Part shown: positions 8,017 to 15,098 of the stretch, in pieces
Layout of the letters: the number at the start of each line of letters is the position of its first letter
Position numbering within the stretch: the stretch's first letter is position 1
Source of the DNA: UBA2450 sp045132035
Lineage (GTDB): Bacteria > Bacillota_I > Bacilli_A > RFN20 > CAG-826
NCBI GenBank assembly: GCA_045132035.1
Contig: JBGURM010000069.1
Span: forward strand, 1 to 23,692
DNA: 23,692 nt
Direction of reading: 5' to 3'
Notes under the pieces: generated by a model
What the model saw: the letters and a program-made list of their open reading frames with translations, nothing else
Told to the model about the DNA's origin: nothing
Database searches by the model: none
Translations under genes and position numbers: made by a program

Positions 8017-8033
8017 AGTGTTTGATTTCTCTA

Positions 8034-8088
8034 ATTATCTTACATAGAAACCTAAAATATTAAAATATTTATTTTTTTAAAGTATAAT
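8034..8088. promoter_or_regulatory. Divergent promoter region between the two hypB genes, with a central palindrome
   Basis: Plus strand: a consensus -10 TATAAT (8083-8088), 20 nt before the second hypB start. Minus strand: a candidate -10 GATAAT (8034-8039). Neither has a good -35. The zone between holds a perfect palindrome AAATATT-AA-AATATTT (8055-8070), lying where both -35 boxes should be. Regulation of the pair by one factor is inferred; the palindrome is all A/T and could be chance. Confidence 0.42.
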
Positions 8089-8108
8089 AACAGGCGTAGG
8101 AACGACAT

Positions 8109-8774
8109 ATGGATTTTAAAGTAGTAGAAGTAAAAGAAAACATTCTTATAGAGAATGACAAAAAAGCAGAAGAAGTCAGGGAATTATTGAAAAATAAAGG
8201 TGTATATTTCATTAATGTTATGGCCTCTCCTGGTAGTGGAAAAACCACTCTATTAATTAATTTAATCAATCGATTAAAAACAAAATATAAAATTGGAGTG
8301 ATGGAAGCTGACATTGATGGAGATGTCGACGCTGAAAGAATTTCTAACTTAACTGGAGTAAGATCAATTCAAATTCACACTTCTGGAGCATGCCATTTAA
8401 CTGCTCAAATGGTGGAAGATTCTTTTTCACATTTTGATGTTAACGGATTAAATTTAGTATTCTTAGAAAACATTGGTAATTTAGTGTGTCCTGCTGAGTT
8501 TGATACAGGAAGCAATATCAATATGATGCTTTTATCTGTACCAGAAGGTCATGACAAGCCACTTAAATATCCACTTATGTTCCAAGTGAGTAAAATCGCA
8601 GTCATCACTAAGATTGACACTCTTCCGGTTTTTGATTTCGACTTTGAAAAATGTGAAGAATATATCCATAGAAGAAATAAAGACGCGAAAGTGTTTAGGG
8701 TATCTGCAAAAGATGATATCGGTGTTGGTGAGCTAGCCGACTATATTGATTTGTTGATTAAAAATTCAAAATAG
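8109..8774 (+). CDS. hypB: Second, diverged HypB-type nickel GTPase
   Basis: A 221-residue HypB paralogue, transcribed away from the operon copy. It has Walker A ASPGSGKTT (39-47), EADIDGDVDAE, the metal residues C95, H96 and C127 (NLVCPAEFDTG) and VPEGHDKPLKYPLMF. The base-specificity motif is TKID (168-171) where the operon copy has NKVD; T in that position is known among G proteins. The two copies share all catalytic and metal motifs but differ widely elsewhere, so this is an old duplication or a separate acquisition. The start is set by a modest AGG 8 nt upstream. It has no partner gene of its own; a riboswitch-controlled gene follows. Whether it serves the same nickel target as the first copy is unknown. 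Confidence 0.92.
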   Translation: MDFKVVEVKENILIENDKKAEEVRELLKNKGVYFINVMASPGSGKTTLLINLINRLKTKYKIGVMEADIDGDVDAERISNLTGVRSIQIHTSGACHLTAQMVEDSFSHFDVNGLNLVFLENIGNLVCPAEFDTGSNINMMLLSVPEGHDKPLKYPLMFQVSKIAVITKIDTLPVFDFDFEKCEEYIHRRNKDAKVFRVSAKDDIGVGELADYIDLLIKNSK

Positions 8775-8781
8775 GTATAAT
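8754..8781 (+). promoter_or_regulatory. Promoter driving the preQ1 riboswitch transcript
   Basis: -35 TTGATT (8754-8759) inside the last codons of the second hypB, 16-bp spacer, -10 TATAAT (8776-8781) directly after its stop. The predicted start is near 8788, exactly where the riboswitch begins. Confidence 0.7.
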
Positions 8782-8787
8782 TAACTC

Positions 8788-8840
8788 GCAGCGGAGTTCG
8801 GGCTCTAAATCCTTCGCTATAGAAAATAAAACCAAGGAGG
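8788..8840 (+). promoter_or_regulatory. preQ1-I-like riboswitch controlling the queuosine-precursor transporter
   Basis: Stem P1 is GCGGAG (8791-8796) with CTTCGC (8812-8817), including one G-U pair. The loop begins TTCGGG and ends in C just before the 3' strand, as in class I preQ1 aptamers, where that cytosine reads the ligand. An A-rich tail (8818-8832) follows and ends ACC. The loop GG can pair with the tail CC to form the H-type pseudoknot. The next bases, AAGGAGG (8834-8840), are the Shine-Dalgarno, 9 nt before the ATG, so ligand binding should hide the ribosome site. The gene it precedes is a queuosine-precursor transporter, the usual target. The 15-nt loop is longer than the 11 or so of the Bacillus example. 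No terminator hairpin is visible, favouring translational control. Confidence 0.78.
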
Positions 8841-8849
8841 ACTTTTTAA

Positions 8850-9602
8850 ATGAAAGAATCATTTTACCATCCTCTCAAGGGATGGTTTTTAAAACAAAAG
8901 GAAGAGATAAAACTTCTTTATTATTCAATACCTGCAGTTGTTGTCGCTCTATTTGTTATTTCAGTAGTGACTATGAACCTACTTCCAAATAAGACAATTT
9001 ATGAGAATTCTTGGATCGCAATAGACGGAGGAATTCTTGTTAGCTGGCTCTCATTTTTATGCATGGATGTTATTACAAAACACTTCGGTCCAAGGGCGAG
9101 TTTTAAGATAACAATATTCGCGATGTTTGTTAACCTATTATGTTGCTTTATATTCTGGATTGTTTCCATCATTCCAACAGTTCAAGATTTCAGTGCGTTT
9201 AATATGATTTTTGGAGGAACATGGTTTGTTCTTCTTGATTCCACAATTGCCTTTTTCTTGAGCGGATTAGTTAATATTTGGCTCAACTTTTTTGTTGGTT
9301 TTATCTTTAAGAAACACCCAGACGGCAAGCTTGCATTTTTTGTTAGATCATATGTTTCAACATTCATTGGACAATTTGTTGATAATTTGATTTTTGCAAC
9401 ATTAACATTTATGGTTTTTGCACCAATTTACTGGGGTTTTGGCTGGAGTTTTTTACAATGTGTTACTTGTTCAATACTTGGCGCAATAATCGAATTAGTG
9501 TTTGAAGTTATCTTCTCTCCATTTGGCTATTGGGTTGTAAAAAGATGGAGAAGAAATGACGTTGGAAAATCTTATATCGAATTTGTGGAGGCTCATTCAT
9601 AA
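8850..9602 (+). CDS. VUT/YhhQ-family queuosine-precursor (preQ0/preQ1) transporter
   Basis: A 250-residue membrane protein with about six hydrophobic segments (roughly 22-45, 57-75, 86-108, 120-152, 165-195, 200-230). It fits the vitamin uptake transporter family (COG1738, YhhQ), whose members import 7-deazaguanine precursors for queuosine in tRNA. GQFVDNLIF near 173-181 is typical of the family, as are the acidic residues in membrane segments (D59, D72, D129). The riboswitch with its strong ribosome site is directly upstream, which supports the substrate. Its stop overlaps the next start (TAATG), so the following dehydrogenase is translationally coupled. The segment count is estimated by eye. 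Confidence 0.85.
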   Translation: MKESFYHPLKGWFLKQKEEIKLLYYSIPAVVVALFVISVVTMNLLPNKTIYENSWIAIDGGILVSWLSFLCMDVITKHFGPRASFKITIFAMFVNLLCCFIFWIVSIIPTVQDFSAFNMIFGGTWFVLLDSTIAFFLSGLVNIWLNFFVGFIFKKHPDGKLAFFVRSYVSTFIGQFVDNLIFATLTFMVFAPIYWGFGWSFLQCVTCSILGAIIELVFEVIFSPFGYWVVKRWRRNDVGKSYIEFVEAHS

Positions 9603-10261
9603 TGAAAATTTTAATTACTGGTTCTTCTAAAGGAATTGGCTTAGCAGTTAGTAAGTTTTTCTTAGATAAAGGATATGAAGTAGTTGGAATTGATTTACTT
9701 CCTTCCTCAATTGATAACTTAAACTACAAACATTATATTTGTGATATACAAAATTATGATGATTTACCTGATATAGAAGATATAGATTATTTGTTTAATA
9801 ACGCAGGTTTACAAAATTCAAAAAGCGACATTCAAAATAACTTAATTGGGACGATGAATGTCACTAAAAAATATGGCTTTCAAAAGGGTATTAAATCAAT
9901 CCTTTTTAATGCTTCCGCAAGTGCATCTACAGGTTTTGAATTTGAAGAATATGTCGCTAGTAAAGCAGGCATTGTTGGCTATATGAAAACAGTAGCGTGC
10001 AAGGTAGCTGCTAGTGGTGTGACTTGCAACTCATTATCGTTAGGTGGAGTATTAACTGACTCAAACGATGTAGTAATGAATGATCCAAAATTATGGAAAC
10101 AAATTATGGATGTTACTCCACTAAAAAAATGGACTACTTTAGATGAAGTTTGTGAATGGGTTTATTTCCTTTTAATCACCAATAAATCGATGAGCGGACA
10201 AGATATTTTGGTTGATAATGGAGAAAGAGATTTAAATTGTACATTTGTGTGGCCTAATTAA
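9602..10261 (+). CDS. Short-chain dehydrogenase/reductase (SDR)
   Basis: A 219-residue classical SDR with an N-terminal Rossmann motif TGSSKGIG (6-13), the structural NNAG (66-69), a catalytic serine in NASASAS (about 105-107) and YVASK (Y117, K121). It would use NAD(H) or NADP(H) on a small alcohol or ketone. It is shorter than the usual 240-260 residues. The stretch between strand 2 and NNAG is cut down and runs acidic (DLPDIEDIDYL). It is coupled to the transporter by a 1-nt overlap and has GGAGG upstream, so it should fall under the preQ1 switch. A role in queuosine metabolism is not established for such an enzyme; the substrate is unknown. Confidence 0.85.
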   Translation: MKILITGSSKGIGLAVSKFFLDKGYEVVGIDLLPSSIDNLNYKHYICDIQNYDDLPDIEDIDYLFNNAGLQNSKSDIQNNLIGTMNVTKKYGFQKGIKSILFNASASASTGFEFEEYVASKAGIVGYMKTVACKVAASGVTCNSLSLGGVLTDSNDVVMNDPKLWKQIMDVTPLKKWTTLDEVCEWVYFLLITNKSMSGQDILVDNGERDLNCTFVWPN

Positions 10262-10293
10262 TTGATTCAAAATAAATATTTTGATAGAATTAA
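10258..10293 (+). promoter_or_regulatory. Promoter of the DUF3737 operon embedded in a 36-bp palindrome
   Basis: -35 TTGATT (10262-10267), 17-bp spacer, -10 TAGAAT (10285-10290), then 9 nt to the ATG at 10300. The same bases form a symmetrical element: outer arms TTAATT (10258-10263) and AATTAA (10288-10293), and inner arms TCAAAATA (10267-10274) and TATTTTGA (10277-10284), with three mismatched pairs between and a 2-bp centre. It may be an operator, and could also act as a weak terminator hairpin for the dehydrogenase gene. Confidence 0.6.
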
Positions 10294-10299
10294 TGAACG

Positions 10300-11151
10300 A
10301 TGAAAAAGACTATAGAGAATGGAACATATACTGGTGAACGCGTTCTGTTTATGAGCAAAGATGTTCATATTCTAAATTGTATCTTTGAAGATGGAGAATC
10401 TCCACTGAAAGAAAGCTCTAATCTTGATATTGATAATAGTGAATTTAGATGGAAATATCCTCTCTGGTACACTGAAAATGTTAAATGTAACAACGTTACA
10501 TTTTTAGAAACCGCTAGAAGTGGTGTTTGGTACGTTAAAAATATTGAATTCAATTTTTCAAATATTATTGCTCCTAAAACATTTAGAAGATGTGATGGAG
10601 TAAAGCTTGTTTTTACTAAATTGCCTAATGCGCAAGAAACATTCTGGAAATGTAAAAATATTGTTTTAGAAAACGTAGACGCAGCAGGTGATTATTTTGG
10701 CATGAACTCTGAAAACATCGAGGCAAATGAATTGCATCTCGATGGCAATTACTGCTTTGACGGCGCTAAACACATAAGAATTAATAATTCAGTTTTAAAA
10801 AGCAAAGATAGCTTTTGGAACTGTGAAGATGTTGTTATAACTAATTCGACAATCATTGGTGAATATTTAGCGTGGAACACTAAAAACATTACTTTTATTA
10901 ACTGCAAATTTATTTCGCATCAAGGTCTTTGCTATATCGATGGATTAAAAATGGTAAATTGTGAACTCATCGATAGTGATCTTTGTTTTGAATATTGTTC
11001 TGATATTGATGCAGATATATCCACTGAAGTTGATTCAATAAAGAATCCAATTTCTGGAGTTATTAGAGTGAAAAACGTTAAAGAAATCATCCAAGATGAT
11101 GAGAATATTGATAAGTCTAAAGTAAAAATAGTGGTCGGTTATGGCGAATAG
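10300..11151 (+). CDS. DUF3737-family right-handed beta-helix protein
   Basis: A 283-residue protein of the DUF3737 family, recognised from the opening (MKKTIENGTYTGERVLF) and the repeating short strands with aligned N, C, W and F residues. Examples of the repeats are SEFRWKYPLWYTENVKCNNVTF, FWKCKNIVLENV and FWNCEDVVITNS. Such ladders build a right-handed parallel beta-helix. No function is established for the family; a polysaccharide-related role is only suggested by the fold. No signal peptide is present, so it should be cytoplasmic. The first gene of a five-gene operon, it lacks a Shine-Dalgarno and has a -10 box 9 nt before its ATG, suggesting a leaderless mRNA. Its end overlaps the next gene by 11 nt. 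Confidence 0.82.
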   Translation: MKKTIENGTYTGERVLFMSKDVHILNCIFEDGESPLKESSNLDIDNSEFRWKYPLWYTENVKCNNVTFLETARSGVWYVKNIEFNFSNIIAPKTFRRCDGVKLVFTKLPNAQETFWKCKNIVLENVDAAGDYFGMNSENIEANELHLDGNYCFDGAKHIRINNSVLKSKDSFWNCEDVVITNSTIIGEYLAWNTKNITFINCKFISHQGLCYIDGLKMVNCELIDSDLCFEYCSDIDADISTEVDSIKNPISGVIRVKNVKEIIQDDENIDKSKVKIVVGYGE

Positions 11152-12304
11152 ATACAACTTTGATAAAGAGATTGATAGAAGACAAACGCACAGTTATAAA
11201 TGGAATGTACCAAATAACTTTATTTCTTTATCGATTGCAGACACCGACTTTATGGTGGCAGACGAAATTCAAAACGCAATTATTAATAGAGCAAAAGAAT
11301 CAACATATGGATACACATTTGTTCCTGATTCTTATTATGAAGCCTATATCAATTGGTGGAAAAGAAGGCATAACGCTACATTTAAAAAAGAATGGTTTAC
11401 TTTCTCAACCAGCATCGTCGCTTCTATTGACTCAATCATTAAAAGATTAAGCAAACCAGGAGATGGTGTTTGTTTATTCTCTCCAAATTACAATGTTTTT
11501 TATAACTGCATTAAGAACAATAATCGCGCTATTGAAGAAGTTCCTTTTGATTATCGTGACTATAAATATGAAATTAACTGGGACTTATTAGAAAAAGGAA
11601 TTAGCAAATCTAAGATTTTTATTCACTGTAATCCTCATAATCCATTTGGAAAAATTTATACAAAAGAAGAGAACAATAGAATCATTGAACTATGTAAAAA
11701 ATATGATGTCTATATCCTTTCTGATGAGATTCATTGCGACTTAGATTATAACGAAAACAAGTATGTTCCAATGATTAATTGTGAGCATTATGATAAACTC
11801 GTAACTTTATTATCTCCAGGAAAAGTTTTTAACCTAGCTGGATTACATTCATCAGTTGTTGTTACTGAAAATAAGGAACTTAAAGAAATGATTGAAAAAG
11901 GGCTAGGAGAAGACGACGTTGGAGAACCTTCATACTTCTCAATTGAGCCTGTAATTGTGGCTTATAATGACTGTGATGAGTATGTAAATGAGGAAAATGA
12001 GTACATAAAGGAAAATAAGGCGTTTTTGAGGGAATTTTTGCTTAAAAATCAAATAAATTTACGCATTATTGACGGTTCTTCAACATACTTATTATGGCTT
12101 GATGTGTCAAATTACTATGATGATTCAGAAAAATTTGCGAAAGAGTTTTTGGAAGAAGAAAAAATCGCTGTGATTGATGGCAAGCATTACCATGAATTCT
12201 ACTCAAGCTTTATTAGAATCAATATTGCAACCCAAAGAAAAAATATCATACATTTGTGTGAATCGCTTAAGAAGTTTTTATTAGAAAAAGGAGAGAGAAA
12301 ATGA
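11141..12304 (+). CDS. MalY/PatB-type PLP enzyme (cystathionine beta-lyase / aminotransferase class I-II)
   Basis: A 387-residue fold-type I PLP enzyme. SIADTDF (31-37) matches the MalY signature WVADMDF with the aromatic replaced by serine. NPHNPFG (164-170) is the substrate-carboxylate region and SDEIHCDL (194-201) holds the PLP-ring aspartate. LLSPGKVFNLAGL (223-235) carries the PLP lysine K228. Family members cleave C-S bonds of cystathionine or related thioethers, releasing thiol, pyruvate and ammonia. The start overlaps the end of the DUF3737 gene by 11 nt and the stop (ATGA) overlaps the flavin reductase start by 4 nt. The weak ribosome site suggests coupling. The physiological substrate cannot be told. 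Confidence 0.87.
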   Translation: MANRYNFDKEIDRRQTHSYKWNVPNNFISLSIADTDFMVADEIQNAIINRAKESTYGYTFVPDSYYEAYINWWKRRHNATFKKEWFTFSTSIVASIDSIIKRLSKPGDGVCLFSPNYNVFYNCIKNNNRAIEEVPFDYRDYKYEINWDLLEKGISKSKIFIHCNPHNPFGKIYTKEENNRIIELCKKYDVYILSDEIHCDLDYNENKYVPMINCEHYDKLVTLLSPGKVFNLAGLHSSVVVTENKELKEMIEKGLGEDDVGEPSYFSIEPVIVAYNDCDEYVNEENEYIKENKAFLREFLLKNQINLRIIDGSSTYLLWLDVSNYYDDSEKFAKEFLEEEKIAVIDGKHYHEFYSSFIRINIATQRKNIIHLCESLKKFLLEKGERK

Positions 12305-12861
12305 AAAAACAATTAAAGATTTGTCCTGCTATCTTCCCAATGCCAGTCATTCTTATTGCAACTTATAATGAAGACGGCACAGTCGACGTTATGAATGCAG
12401 CGTGGGGATGTGCTTATGACACCAAACAAATTCAATTAAATATTAGTGAGAGTCATAGAACCACTAAAAATATTAGAAGAACAGGCTGCTTCACTGTAAC
12501 TATGGCGACAGCAGACCATATCGCTGAAGCTGATTATGTTGGTTTAGTGTCCGCTGATAGAGTAAAAGATAAATTCGAAAGAACAGGTTTAAAAGCTCAT
12601 AAATCAGATTTAATTGACGCACCTATTCTTGATGATTTCCCAATCTGTATGGAATGCAAGGACATCGAATTCCAAGGCGAGTATGGTGTTTTAGGTGAAA
12701 TCATTCGTTTATCAGTCGATGAAAAGTTTGTCGATGATAATGGTAACGTTGATCTAACTAAGATGAGAGTTATTTCTTATGATCCATTTAATCACGGATA
12801 TTATGTGATTGGCGAAAAAGTCGGCCAAGCTTTCAAAGATGGCACTAAATACATCAAATAA
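12301..12861 (+). CDS. Flavin reductase-like FMN-binding split-barrel protein
   Basis: A 186-residue member of the flavin-reductase-like family. It opens with PMPVILIATYNEDGTVDVMNAAWG, the usual strand pair and FMN loop. NISESHRTTKNIRRTGCFTV (47-66) is the phosphate-binding and helix region, and CKDIEFQGEYGVLGEII is the second barrel part. Expected activity is NAD(P)H-dependent FMN reduction or use of bound FMN as cofactor; the electron partner is unknown. It overlaps the MalY-type gene by 4 nt with GGAGAG just upstream. Confidence 0.87.
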   Translation: MKKQLKICPAIFPMPVILIATYNEDGTVDVMNAAWGCAYDTKQIQLNISESHRTTKNIRRTGCFTVTMATADHIAEADYVGLVSADRVKDKFERTGLKAHKSDLIDAPILDDFPICMECKDIEFQGEYGVLGEIIRLSVDEKFVDDNGNVDLTKMRVISYDPFNHGYYVIGEKVGQAFKDGTKYIK

Positions 12862-12863
12862 TT

Positions 12864-13853
12864 ATGAATATTAGAAGTTACTCAAAAGAAGGAATACTAT
12901 TTACTGAGGTTACAAACGATAAAAACCTCAAAGTTGTTTTTGCTAACCTCGGAGCTTCAATTTTTAAAATCAATTATGACAATTATGTTTTAACTAGAAA
13001 CGTTAAATATGTGAGTGATTTTTATAATCCAACTATATATTACGGCAAGACCATTGGAAGAGTGTCTAATCGTATGAAGGGACATGCATTTATTCTTAAT
13101 GGCCTTCGATATGAGTTAGAACCAAATGAAGGTAATAATGTCCTTCATGGAGGAAAATATGGGCTTTCTTACGCGTTATTTGATGTGAATGTCTTAAAAG
13201 ATAACGATAAAATTGAAGTCGTATATACTCATGTTGTGAAACATTTAGAGGATGGTTATCCTGGAAACTTAAATGTTGAAGTTAAATACACTGTATACAC
13301 TAATTCGAATGAGATAGATATTGAATATAACGCTGTTAGTGATATGGATACAGTTTTATCTTTATGTAACCATTCTTATTTCACTTTAGGATGCAAATCT
13401 ATTAGAGGTTTAACACTTGAAATCGACGCTAATAACTACTTAAAGGTTGATGGTGATACCCTTTTAGCGATTGATAGAAAATTTGTCACCAAAGCTCTTG
13501 ATTTTAGAACTCCAAAAAGATTCATTAGAGACTTAGATGACGAATCACTCCATACATCTAGATTAAATGGTTATGACCATTACTATTATTTCGAAGATAT
13601 AGATATCAAAAAGAAAAGATTGTCACTTAGTAACGCTAAGTTCCAAATGGATATCTACACTAATTATCCAGGAATACAAATCTATACTTCTGGATTCGAT
13701 CCACAAGTTGAATTGTATCCTAATACTGAAGGCCTATTCGATAGTGTTGCTATTGAACCAAGTGATTCATTTAAATCTTTACATCTTTTGAAAAAAGATA
13801 CACTATATTCACGAACCACTAAATACATATTTATAAATAAGGAAAATAAATAA
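12864..13853 (+). CDS. galM: Aldose 1-epimerase (galactose mutarotase)
   Basis: A 329-residue GalM-family protein that interconverts alpha and beta anomers of galactose or glucose. GRVSNRMKG (65-73) and NNVLHGGKYG (91-100, H96) form the sugar site, NHSYFTLG (169-176) provides the catalytic acid H170, and VAIEPSD provides the base E298. No signal peptide, so cytoplasmic. It starts 2 nt after the flavin reductase stop with no Shine-Dalgarno, implying translational coupling, and the galactokinase starts 1 nt after its own stop. Confidence 0.92.
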   Translation: MNIRSYSKEGILFTEVTNDKNLKVVFANLGASIFKINYDNYVLTRNVKYVSDFYNPTIYYGKTIGRVSNRMKGHAFILNGLRYELEPNEGNNVLHGGKYGLSYALFDVNVLKDNDKIEVVYTHVVKHLEDGYPGNLNVEVKYTVYTNSNEIDIEYNAVSDMDTVLSLCNHSYFTLGCKSIRGLTLEIDANNYLKVDGDTLLAIDRKFVTKALDFRTPKRFIRDLDDESLHTSRLNGYDHYYYFEDIDIKKKRLSLSNAKFQMDIYTNYPGIQIYTSGFDPQVELYPNTEGLFDSVAIEPSDSFKSLHLLKKDTLYSRTTKYIFINKENK

Positions 13854-13854
13854 C

Positions 13855-15024
13855 ATGGAAGAAAACATCAAAAATCTAGTTAGTAACTACAAAGCCTATC
13901 ATAGTGAAGACCCAGAATTAGTCTGTTCCTGTGGTGGAAGGTTTGAAATTTTAGGAAACCACACCGACCATAATCATGGCTTATGTTTAGCCTCTGCCTG
14001 TAATCTTGAAATCATCGCAGCAGTTAAAAAAAGAAAAGATAAGGTGGTTGTCTTAAAATCATTAGGTTATCAAGAAAACCAAGTTGATTTATCAGACTTA
14101 TCTATCGTTGAATTAGAAAAAGAACATAGTGAATCTTTAATTCGTGGTATTGCATATTATTTAAATAGTAAAGGATATAAAATTGGTGGTTTTAATGCCT
14201 ACACAATCTCTACAGTTTTTAGAGGCGCTGGTGTTTCTTCTTCCGCTGCATTTGAATTACTTGTTGGACATATTTATAACGTCTTATTTAATGAAGGCAA
14301 AATCCCTAACTTAGTTTTATGTAAGGCTGGTCAATACGCTGAAAACGAATACTTTGGCAAGAAGAGTGGCCTTCTAGATCAAATTGGTGTCGGTTATGGT
14401 GGAATTGTTAAAATTGATTTCAAAAATATTGAAAATCCAGATATTGAACAAATTCAATTTCCATTTAAAGATTTACACTTTGTAATAGTCAATACTGGTG
14501 GAGATCACTCCTCATTAAGTGATTTATATTCTTCAATTCCTCAAGATATGTACGCTGCTGCAAATGAGATGAAACAACGCTTCTTAGCGGATGCATCAGA
14601 ACAAGAATTAGAAGAGGTAAAAGGTAACTTAACCGAGATGCAATATTTACGCGCAAAACACTTCTATAGTGAGAATTTACGCGTAAGAAACGCCATAAAT
14701 GCTCTTAAAGAGAATAATGAACAAGCATTCTTAGACGCAATCAATGGTTCAAGATTATCTTCAACAAATAACCTTAAAAATATGATGGTTGGTGACCAAT
14801 ATGAAGGTAGCCCACTTGAAGCATGTGACTTAGTGATGGAAGCAACTGAGAATCATGGCGCTGTTAAGATTAATGGCGGTGGATTTGCTGGAAGCGTTAT
14901 CTCTGTCATTCCAACCAAATATTTAAAAACCGCAATGTCTAAACTAAAAAAGAAATATGGTAATGAGAACGTTGTTGAGATATTTATTCGAGACGATGGA
15001 CCAAAAACTATTTATAAGTTTTAG
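13855..15024 (+). CDS. galK: Galactokinase-family GHMP kinase, variant signature
   Basis: A 389-residue GHMP kinase. Motif 1 is GRFEILGNHTDHNHG (28-42), motif 2 is FRGAGVSSSAAFE (122-133) for ATP binding, and SGLLDQIG (171-178) carries the catalytic aspartate D175. NGGGFAGSVIS (340-350) is motif 3. The classic galactokinase signature reads GRVNLIGEHTDYN. Here the glutamate that contacts the sugar O6 is asparagine (N35) and the tyrosine is histidine. This is a known Firmicutes variant usually named galactokinase, but the sugar may differ. It has AAGGAAA upstream, follows galM by 1 nt, and ends the operon before a terminator. No galT or galE is in the window. Confidence 0.85.
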   Translation: MEENIKNLVSNYKAYHSEDPELVCSCGGRFEILGNHTDHNHGLCLASACNLEIIAAVKKRKDKVVVLKSLGYQENQVDLSDLSIVELEKEHSESLIRGIAYYLNSKGYKIGGFNAYTISTVFRGAGVSSSAAFELLVGHIYNVLFNEGKIPNLVLCKAGQYAENEYFGKKSGLLDQIGVGYGGIVKIDFKNIENPDIEQIQFPFKDLHFVIVNTGGDHSSLSDLYSSIPQDMYAAANEMKQRFLADASEQELEEVKGNLTEMQYLRAKHFYSENLRVRNAINALKENNEQAFLDAINGSRLSSTNNLKNMMVGDQYEGSPLEACDLVMEATENHGAVKINGGGFAGSVISVIPTKYLKTAMSKLKKKYGNENVVEIFIRDDGPKTIYKF

Positions 15025-15036
15025 TTGAAAATAATT

Positions 15037-15066
15037 TAAAAGGTGTGGCTCTGTCACACTTTTTTA
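15037..15066 (+). terminator. Intrinsic terminator after galK
   Basis: Stem GTGTG (15043-15047) / CACAC (15055-15059) with a 7-nt loop, extended by an outer G-T pair and A-T pairs, then TTTTTT from 15060. It closes the DUF3737-galK operon. Confidence 0.75.
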
Positions 15067-15098
15067 TAATAATTAAAAAATAAAATATTTTTTCTTTG

